64,000 nt of DNA, from assembly GCA_034927285.1 (NCBI GenBank), contig JAYFQF010000013.1, positions 62,001 through 126,000 on the forward strand. The letters are read 5' to 3'. Shown here piece after piece: positions 58,415 through 64,000 of the stretch; position 1 is the stretch's first letter, and each line of letters opens with the position of its first letter. The notes under the pieces are model-generated. The model saw nothing but the letters and a program-made list of their open reading frames with translations. It had not been told where the DNA came from and ran no database searches. The translations under genes and the position numbers were made by a program. The DNA comes from JAYFQF01 sp034927285. Lineage in GTDB: Bacteria > Bacillota > Peptococcia > DRI-13 > UBA5745.

Positions 58415-59821
58415 TTAGGGCTCTTCCCGGGCGGGAGAGCCCGCCGTCCTGGGGCCCGCCGACTTTGCCGGAGCCGCCGGCTTTTTTTCCCCGGATTTAT
58501 GCTGCCGCCGCCAGGCCTTGATTTTTTCCAGCCGTTCTTTAAATCGGATTTCGTTTCCTTCCCCGGTGGGGACGTAGTACTGCCTTCCCAGAAGTTTTTC
58601 CGGCAGGCAGTTCATCAGGGTCAGCTTGTCCTGGGCGTCATGGGCGTACTGATAACCCTTGCCGTAATCCAGTTCCTTCATCAGGCGGGTGGGGGCGTTG
58701 CGGATCTGCAAGGGCACCGGCTCCGCCAGCATTTTCTGGGCATCGGCGGAGGCTCTGCCGTAAGCGGTATACAATGCGTTGGATTTGGGAGCCAGAGAAA
58801 AGTAAGTCACCACCTGGGTCAGATTCACCGTGCACTCCGGCATGCCGATGAAGTGGCAGGCCTGATAGGCGGCCACCGCCAGTTCCAGGGCCCGGCTGTC
58901 GGCCAGGCCGATGTCTTCGCTGGCAAAACGGACCAGCCGCCGGGCCACGTAAAGGGGATCTTCGCCGGCTTCCAGCATCCGTGCCAGCCAGTAGATCGCG
59001 GCGTCCGGGTCGCTGTTGCGCATGGATTTATGCAGGGCAGAGATCAGGTTATAATGTTCTTCGCCGTTTTTATCATAAAGCAGCGATTTTTTGCTGGTGC
59101 ATTGCTCCAGGATTTCTTTAGTGACGACGGTGGAGCCCTCCGCCGTCTTTTCCCCGTTTAACACCACCATCTCCAGAGTGCTTAAAGCCACCCGGGCGTC
59201 GCCGTTGGCAAAGGCGGCGATCATCTCCAGCATATCCCGGCCGATCTCCACCTGCTGCCGGCCGAAGCCCCGGGGATTTTTCAGCGCCTTGCTTAAAAGC
59301 TCCGTCAGGTCTTCCACACTGAGCGCGTGAAGGACGAAGACTTTGCAGCGGGAAAGCAGCGCGGAGTTGATTTCAAAAGAAGGATTTTCCGTGGTAGCGC
59401 CGATCAGGATGATGCTGCCTTTTTCGACAAAAGGGAGAAAAGCATCTTGCTGAGCCTTATTGAAACGGTGAATCTCATCCACAAAAAGGATCGTCTTTTG
59501 TCCCATCTGGCGACCGGCCTCAGCCCGGGCCATCACTTCCCGGATTTCCTTGATGCCGCTGGTAACGGCGCTGAAATCAATAAAAGAAGCCGCGGTTTTC
59601 CCGGCGATGATGCGAGCCAGGGTGGTTTTGCCCACCCCCGGAGGGCCCCAGAAGATCATGGAGGAGACTTGATCGGCGTCGATCAGCTGCCGCAGCACTT
59701 TGCCCTGACCCAGCAGATGCTGCTGGCCGACAAAATCCTCCAGATCGTCAGGCCGGAGCCGGCTGGCCAAAGGGCCGGAGCCGGCTGCGGAAAACAAGGA
59801 ATCTTGAGTTTGCCGGACCAT
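58415..59821 (-). CDS. rarA: Replication-associated recombination protein A
   Basis: A 468-residue AAA+ ATPase (RarA/MgsA/WRNIP1 family) that acts at stalled replication forks. The start has PLASRLRPDDLEDFVGQQHLLG, Walker A GPPGVGKTT, Walker B FVDEIHRFNKAQQD and sensor GATTENPSFEINSALLSR. The C-terminal tetramerisation region includes HKSMRNSDPDAAIYWLARML and the SALYTAYG-like segment. The final 35 residues are Lys/Pro/Ala-rich. ATG 59821 has GGGGGTG 5 nt upstream. Confidence 0.95.
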   Translation of the reverse strand: MVRQTQDSLFSAAGSGPLASRLRPDDLEDFVGQQHLLGQGKVLRQLIDADQVSSMIFWGPPGVGKTTLARIIAGKTAASFIDFSAVTSGIKEIREVMARAEAGRQMGQKTILFVDEIHRFNKAQQDAFLPFVEKGSIILIGATTENPSFEINSALLSRCKVFVLHALSVEDLTELLSKALKNPRGFGRQQVEIGRDMLEMIAAFANGDARVALSTLEMVVLNGEKTAEGSTVVTKEILEQCTSKKSLLYDKNGEEHYNLISALHKSMRNSDPDAAIYWLARMLEAGEDPLYVARRLVRFASEDIGLADSRALELAVAAYQACHFIGMPECTVNLTQVVTYFSLAPKSNALYTAYGRASADAQKMLAEPVPLQIRNAPTRLMKELDYGKGYQYAHDAQDKLTLMNCLPEKLLGRQYYVPTGEGNEIRFKERLEKIKAWRRQHKSGEKKPAAPAKSAGPRTAGSPAREEP

Positions 59822-59872
59822 GAAAACACCCCCTTGCAACGGGAAACATTTACCGGGAGAGGCGGCTTTCGG

Positions 59873-60664
59873 TCAAAAAAGGCCGAAACGTTTGCGGACA
59901 TAAAAGGGTTCCCTGCCTTCGGTAGCTTTTTGGCCCAATTCATCCTGCAGGGAGACAATGTTCAGCTCCATCCCTTTTAGATAGGGCTTGGCAGCCTCCG
60001 CCAGTATATCGCAGATTTTTTCCCGGTCCGCATCTTCCAGAAAATCCAAAACCAAAAGGTAACTCTGCCTTTGGTCCCGGATCATCAGATGCAGATAGGC
60101 TTTGTGTACGCTTTTTTGCAGCTTCAATATTTTTTTTGCGGCCTCGGCCAGTTCCGCAGGGAATTCCTTGGGCTGCCCCAGGCTTACCAGTTGGCCGCCT
60201 TTCCACTGGAAAGCCGCTTCGCTTTTCAGACGGAGCATCATTTCCCGGCGCAGTAAAATATTTTCACCGAAGGGGTCGATCACAAAACCGCTGGCGCCTT
60301 CGGTCTTGGGCAGGATCATGGCGCAGTAATCATCAAAGGAGGTGACCAGGGTCTGGCCTTTGGGCTGACGGCCCCACTTGTAAAATTCCCCCCAGGAGGT
60401 AAAAGCGGGGAAAAAACTGTCGCCTTCAGCCAGGGAAAGCAGCAGGTAACTGATCCTGGTATCTTCTTTTAGCGTTACTTTGCCATCGGGAGAGCCGGTT
60501 TTCGGCAAAGGAGGGTCGAAAATAACCGGCGCCAGAAAACGTGCCTCTCGCAGACAGGCGGCAAAGGCGTTTTCGGCTTCCGGGGTGCCGGTTTCCTTCA
60601 TCTCCTTCATGGCAGCCACCAGCTGCGGATTTTCCGGCCACCGACGTATGTCTGCACTGCTCAT
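59873..60664 (-). CDS. SseB-family protein
   Basis: A 263-residue cytoplasmic protein with an SseB N-terminal domain (about 10-130, with ENAFAACLREARFLAPV and FFPAFTSWGEFYKW) and an SseB C-terminal domain (about 150-263, with KAYLHLMIRDQRQSYLLVLDF). Enhanced serine-sensitivity protein B gave the family its name, but no firm function is known. It lies 51 bp upstream of rarA on the same strand. ATG 60664 has AGGGAG 8 nt upstream; ATG 60670 is possible. Confidence 0.82.
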   Translation of the reverse strand: MSSADIRRWPENPQLVAAMKEMKETGTPEAENAFAACLREARFLAPVIFDPPLPKTGSPDGKVTLKEDTRISYLLLSLAEGDSFFPAFTSWGEFYKWGRQPKGQTLVTSFDDYCAMILPKTEGASGFVIDPFGENILLRREMMLRLKSEAAFQWKGGQLVSLGQPKEFPAELAEAAKKILKLQKSVHKAYLHLMIRDQRQSYLLVLDFLEDADREKICDILAEAAKPYLKGMELNIVSLQDELGQKATEGREPFYVRKRFGLF

Positions 60665-61031
60665 GGACATCTCTCCCTTGTGGATTCTTTAGCACATCGA
60701 ATCATGAATTCTCATTTGAACGTAGCCGGTTTTTTTGCCGCTGGGCCGCCATGCGGTCGAATGGTGAATGATGATGGAATTCTTCCTGATCATTCTATCA
60801 TAAAATAAGGAATTACGGCAGTATTTTGCGCTTGTTTCCCTGAAAGAGCTTTAGCGCCGGGGCCGGGGAGACGATAATGGAAAAATATGCCGGAATATTG
60901 GAGAAAAAAGTAAGCCCTTTGGCGACAGCTTTAGTTGAAGGCCGGTTCCGAATGTAGTAGAATAAGGCAACAGCTGGAAATATATCCCTGTCTTTTGTCT
61001 ATAAATACCGGTGGAATAAGGAGTGTTCGGC

Positions 61032-63389
61032 ATGGGGAAGCCCGATAAAATCCAAAGGCCTCCAAGAAAGATGACACCCAATCCCAAATATCCGGAAAAA
61101 CTGATCCCCGGCGGATCCTTCCGTTGCCGCTATGACGCGGATTGGACCTTGATCGACGCCAATGAAGGTTTGTACCGGTTTTTAGGTTATACGTCCAAAG
61201 AATTCAAGCAGCGGTTTCAGAATAAAATGGCCGCCGTGATCCATCCCGAGGACCTGGCGGTTATGCATCCCCTGATTGCCAGGCAGCTGGAACAAGGCAC
61301 CACCATTGTCAATGAAAACCGCCTGATCTGCAAGGACGGCGCCGCCAGATGGATCTGGATCAGCGCCGAACTGATGCTGGATCAGGAAAAAGAACCGCTG
61401 TTTTATTGTATCTTTATCGACATTACCGGATGGAAAGAAGAGCAAAAAAATCTGGCTCAACGTGAGCAGCGTTACGATTACGTCCTTTCCCAGACCCAGG
61501 ACGTGATTTTTGAATGGGATTATCAGACCCGGGAGATCTATCATTCCCCCAATTTTAAAAGCCGTTTCGGTTATGACGCGCCTGCCGAAGATTTTCCCCA
61601 CAGTATGGTGGATGCGGGACTGATTTATCCCGGCGATGTAAAGGCGTTTTTTGAACTCTACGGACGGTATGCTCAAGGCGCCCGCAATGTCAACGGCGAA
61701 TTTCGTGTCCGCCAGGCCGACGGCGCCTACGTCTGGTGCCGTTCCCGTTCCAGCGGCGTCTGTGATTGTCAGGGACGGCTGTTAAAAGTATTGGGAATAC
61801 TCTACGATATCGACAGGGATAAAAGGGAGTTGAATCAAATCACCGAACAGGCCCGGCGGGACCCCCTGACCGGCCTTTACAATAAGGAGGTTACCGAAGA
61901 ACTGATTAAGGCCTATCTGGAACGGGGGCAGGAACCGGCTCTTTTTATGGTAATCGACGTGGATAATTTTAAAAACGTCAACGACACCCTGGGGCATATT
62001 TACGGTGACGCCGTACTCAGCGATATTTCCCGGCGGCTGAACTCCCTGTTCCGCAGCAGCGATGTGGTGGGCCGGGTAGGGGGGGACGAGTTTGTGGTGT
62101 TTCTTCCGGGAATCCGGGAGGAGAAGGATATTATGCTGCGGATCAGGAACGCGGCGGATGTTTTCCACCGGAACTACAGCGACGGAGCGGCTTCCTACCG
62201 GCTTTCCGGCAGTATCGGCGCCGCCTGTTTTCCGGAAGACGGGGCGACTTTCCCGGAACTTTTTGAAAATGCCGACAAAGCTATGTATTATGCAAAAAAC
62301 CGCGGAAAAAATCAGTACGCCATGTACAGTTGGATCAGCGGCAGGACAAAAGAGCCCGAAACCGCCGGTGAGGAGTTTTTGCCGCCGGAGGGTCAGGGAG
62401 CGGCCGCTTTTTTCCCGGAGGTCCCGGCGGAAAAAGCAACTTTTAACGAAGGACCGGAAGAGTCGGTCTGCGTTTTAGGCAAAACGGCGCCCGGCCAAAA
62501 GAATAAACAGGAGAATTCCAGCCGGCAGCCCCACCGGGAGGAGGAGCAGCTGATGATTGCGCTGGCGAGCGCCGGAATCAGCCTTTGGGAATATGACATC
62601 CGAAAAAAACAGCTCAAAGGAAAGCGAAATTTCAGCCGCTTCCACCAATTGCCGGATTATCTGCTGAACGTGCCGGAGAGCTTGATTGAAAGCGGCTATA
62701 TTCATTCCGACAGCGTCGGAGAGGTCCGCCGCCTGCACCAAAGACTGGCGGAGGGCGAAGAGACCGTCACCGCCGATATTCGCTATAATAACGGCCCTGA
62801 AGGCCGAAGCTGGTGGGAAAGGATCACTTACACAGTGCTGCCGGATGAAACCGGCCGGCCGGCCCGGGCCGTGGCGGCAGGGGAAAATATTACCCGCCAG
62901 AAGGAGGAGGAGCGGGGCTGTCACCAGGAAATCCGGGTATGGCGGGAGTCCATGAGGGACATTATCGTCAGCGGCAAGATAAACCTGACCAGAAACCGGG
63001 TGGAATACATCCAATCCGGCCGGCTGAAAAATGACTATACCGGGATAAGCTATGATAAAATATTCGGCATCGCTCTGGAAACCTTGCCCGATCAGGAGGA
63101 AAGAGAACGCTTTGCCGCGGTTTTTTCCCGGGAAGCCTTGCTGAAGAGCTGGCTGGACGGTGAAAAAAGCGTATCCCTGAAACACGGGTTTAAGTCTTCG
63201 CACAGCAAGCTCTTCTGGGTGAAGACGACGATGCATCTGGTTTCTGAGCCCGGCAGCGGCGAGCTTTGCGTTTACGGCTTTATCCAGGAAATCTATCATT
63301 GGGAAAGCCCTGAGCCAACCGCCGGCAAAGCGGCGCCGCAAAGACTGCCGGAAAAAGATCCGGCCCCCGGAAAAGCTGCTGAAAGCTGA
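61032..63389 (+). CDS. PAS-GGDEF diguanylate cyclase
   Basis: A 785-residue cytoplasmic protein with no obvious membrane helix. Two PAS/PAC modules (about 30-145 and 150-270) precede a GGDEF domain (about 275-440) that starts RRDPLTGLYNKE. The active site is GGDEF, and an intact inhibitory site RSSD lies five residues before it, so it should make c-di-GMP with product inhibition. After a linker, residues about 490-770 form further PAS-like modules, an unusual position after GGDEF. ATG 61032 has AAGGAG 8 nt upstream. The 367-bp gap before it shows no clear element besides a TATAAA near 60998. Confidence 0.9.
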   Translation: MGKPDKIQRPPRKMTPNPKYPEKLIPGGSFRCRYDADWTLIDANEGLYRFLGYTSKEFKQRFQNKMAAVIHPEDLAVMHPLIARQLEQGTTIVNENRLICKDGAARWIWISAELMLDQEKEPLFYCIFIDITGWKEEQKNLAQREQRYDYVLSQTQDVIFEWDYQTREIYHSPNFKSRFGYDAPAEDFPHSMVDAGLIYPGDVKAFFELYGRYAQGARNVNGEFRVRQADGAYVWCRSRSSGVCDCQGRLLKVLGILYDIDRDKRELNQITEQARRDPLTGLYNKEVTEELIKAYLERGQEPALFMVIDVDNFKNVNDTLGHIYGDAVLSDISRRLNSLFRSSDVVGRVGGDEFVVFLPGIREEKDIMLRIRNAADVFHRNYSDGAASYRLSGSIGAACFPEDGATFPELFENADKAMYYAKNRGKNQYAMYSWISGRTKEPETAGEEFLPPEGQGAAAFFPEVPAEKATFNEGPEESVCVLGKTAPGQKNKQENSSRQPHREEEQLMIALASAGISLWEYDIRKKQLKGKRNFSRFHQLPDYLLNVPESLIESGYIHSDSVGEVRRLHQRLAEGEETVTADIRYNNGPEGRSWWERITYTVLPDETGRPARAVAAGENITRQKEEERGCHQEIRVWRESMRDIIVSGKINLTRNRVEYIQSGRLKNDYTGISYDKIFGIALETLPDQEERERFAAVFSREALLKSWLDGEKSVSLKHGFKSSHSKLFWVKTTMHLVSEPGSGELCVYGFIQEIYHWESPEPTAGKAAPQRLPEKDPAPGKAAES

Positions 63390-63492
63390 TGGGCCGCGGC
63401 CTTGATTTATCCGGCAGTTTATCAGCGGTAAGGCAATCGTAAAAAACGGGCTTCCCAGACTGAGGCCGGATCCGGCTTTGGTTCGGGAAGTC

Positions 63493-63521
63493 TTGATTTA
63501 TCATAGGGATTATGGTATCCT
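63493..63521 (+). promoter_or_regulatory. Promoter of the tRNA-Ser gene
   Basis: TTGATT (63493-63498), 17-nt spacer ending in TGG, TATCCT (63516-63521). Confidence 0.6.
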
Positions 63522-63566
63522 AATCTCCGTAAATATCGGAAAATTTGCCGGAAGTAAATCGTATCC

Positions 63567-63660
63567 GGAGAAGTACCCAAGTGGTTGAAGGGTCCGCACT
63601 CGAAATGCGGTAGGTCGGGAGTTCCCCGGCGCATGGGTTCAAATCCCATCTTCTCCGCCA
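63567..63660 (+). tRNA. tRNA-Ser (anticodon CGA)
   Basis: A 94-nt class II tRNA with acceptor GGAGAAG/CTTCTCC, an encoded CCA end, anticodon loop CTCGAAA giving anticodon CGA, a long variable arm, and GGGTTCAAATCCC as T-arm. It decodes UCG. Confidence 0.95.
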
Positions 63661-63668
63661 AAAAAAAC

Positions 63669-63700
63669 GCCCGCCAGTTTTAGTTCTGGCGGGCTTCCCT
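63669..63700 (+). terminator. First terminator after tRNA-Ser
   Basis: GCCCGCCAG and CTGGCGGGC pair around an 8-nt loop and are followed by TTCCCTT. Confidence 0.65.
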
Positions 63701-63711
63701 TGAATAGAGAG

Positions 63712-63740
63712 AGCCGCCTCCACACGGAAGCGGCTTTTTT
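63712..63740 (+). terminator. Second terminator after tRNA-Ser
   Basis: AGCCGCCTCC pairs with GGAAGCGGCT (one mismatch) and is followed by six T residues. Confidence 0.75.
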
Positions 63741-63940
63741 CCTGTCTTCTCCGCGATTTGGAAGCATCAGGGTGTAGACTGCAAAGGTTAGGCCATTTTG
63801 CTTTCCCTGATATTATGCTATTATTTTACGTAAACAGGGTACTGATTGCACAATGCCTGAGGTGGTAACAGCACGCATGCGCCGTCGGCTACCCGTAATG
63901 GTTTTACCAAGTTTATGCTATCAACGGGAGAGCAGCCAAT

Positions 63941-64000
63941 GATCAGTACCCTCATTTTTCATATGGGCTCAAAGGCCGTCAAGAAAGACATCGTCAGACG
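63941..64000 (+). CDS. Start of an unidentified reading frame, cut by the window edge
   Basis: ATG 63941 follows GGGAGAGC by about 6 nt and opens a frame (MISTLIFHMGSKAVKKDIVR) that runs off the end. An in-frame ATG at 63917 is also possible. Too little is visible to name it. Upstream, 63741-63940 holds no recognisable gene. Confidence 0.35.

Noticed and set aside
63741..64000. Insertion-sequence end at the right edge
   Set aside because: No terminal inverted repeat or transposase pattern could be confirmed in the visible bases.

Overview
The window looks like chromosomal DNA of an anaerobic, Gram-positive-type member of the Bacillota (Clostridia-like). Support comes from a T-box leader, a TPP riboswitch with an intrinsic terminator, AGGAGG-type ribosome binding sites, a dlt-like envelope locus, van-like cell-wall genes, the oxygen-sensitive class III ribonucleotide reductase (NrdD/NrdG) and bacteriohemerythrin. 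Base composition is GC-rich for that group in most genes. A few short stretches (57.4-58.3 kb, 49.4-49.7 kb, 33.8-34.2 kb) are clearly more AT-rich. Species cannot be named from sequence reading alone.

Layout. 0-5.2 kb (minus strand): 5' end of an M29-type aminopeptidase, a tryptophan-type ABC importer (trpXYZ-like) behind a T-box whose specifier reads UGG (Trp), and an orphan LarA-type lactate racemase homologue. 5.4-15.3 kb (plus): a sigma-54 signalling and uptake block made of a TAXI-like binding protein, a histidine kinase with a fused binding-protein sensor and an NtrC-type regulator, then a second TAXI lipoprotein, two TctC paralogues, TctB and TctA. Each half has a good -24/-12 promoter. 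15.6-20.7 kb (plus): a second sigma-54 activator, a GDSL hydrolase, and a binding-protein/transmembrane/degenerate-EAL fusion. 21-26.2 kb: cysteine desulfurase-like enzyme, MgtE with a roughly 200-nt structured leader, a ComEC-like lipoprotein hydrolase and a Crp/FNR regulator.

26.2-38.5 kb is a cell-envelope region. On the minus strand lies a dlt-like operon (transglutaminase-like protein, Asp/Glu-type racemase, adenylating ligase, carrier protein, MBOAT, SGNH protein with Cys in place of the nucleophilic Ser, lipoprotein). Divergent from it is a van-like operon: a VanG/VanC-type ligase, a cytoplasmic VanXY-type D,D-peptidase, an NhaC-type antiporter and VanW. Together they suggest D-amino-acid-based modification of peptidoglycan and teichoic-type polymers.

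38.6-49.3 kb: ProB, a LysR regulator, a GreA-like factor, a KdpDE-like two-component pair behind a small leader ORF and terminator, bacteriohemerythrin, and an anaerobic dNTP block (NrdG; NrdD fused to a thioredoxin/glutaredoxin-like domain; TrxB-like reductase) with tandem NrdR boxes. 49.7-57.4 kb (minus): a ten-gene thiamine salvage/uptake operon under one TPP riboswitch (thiD, MTH1187-type protein, thiW, thiM, thiE, HAD phosphatase, tenA, thiZ, thiX, thiY). 57.6-64 kb: an AT-rich methyltransferase, RarA, an SseB-like protein, a PAS-GGDEF diguanylate cyclase, tRNA-Ser(CGA), and the start of an unidentified reading frame at the edge. I saw no CRISPR array, rRNA, complete insertion sequence or prophage.
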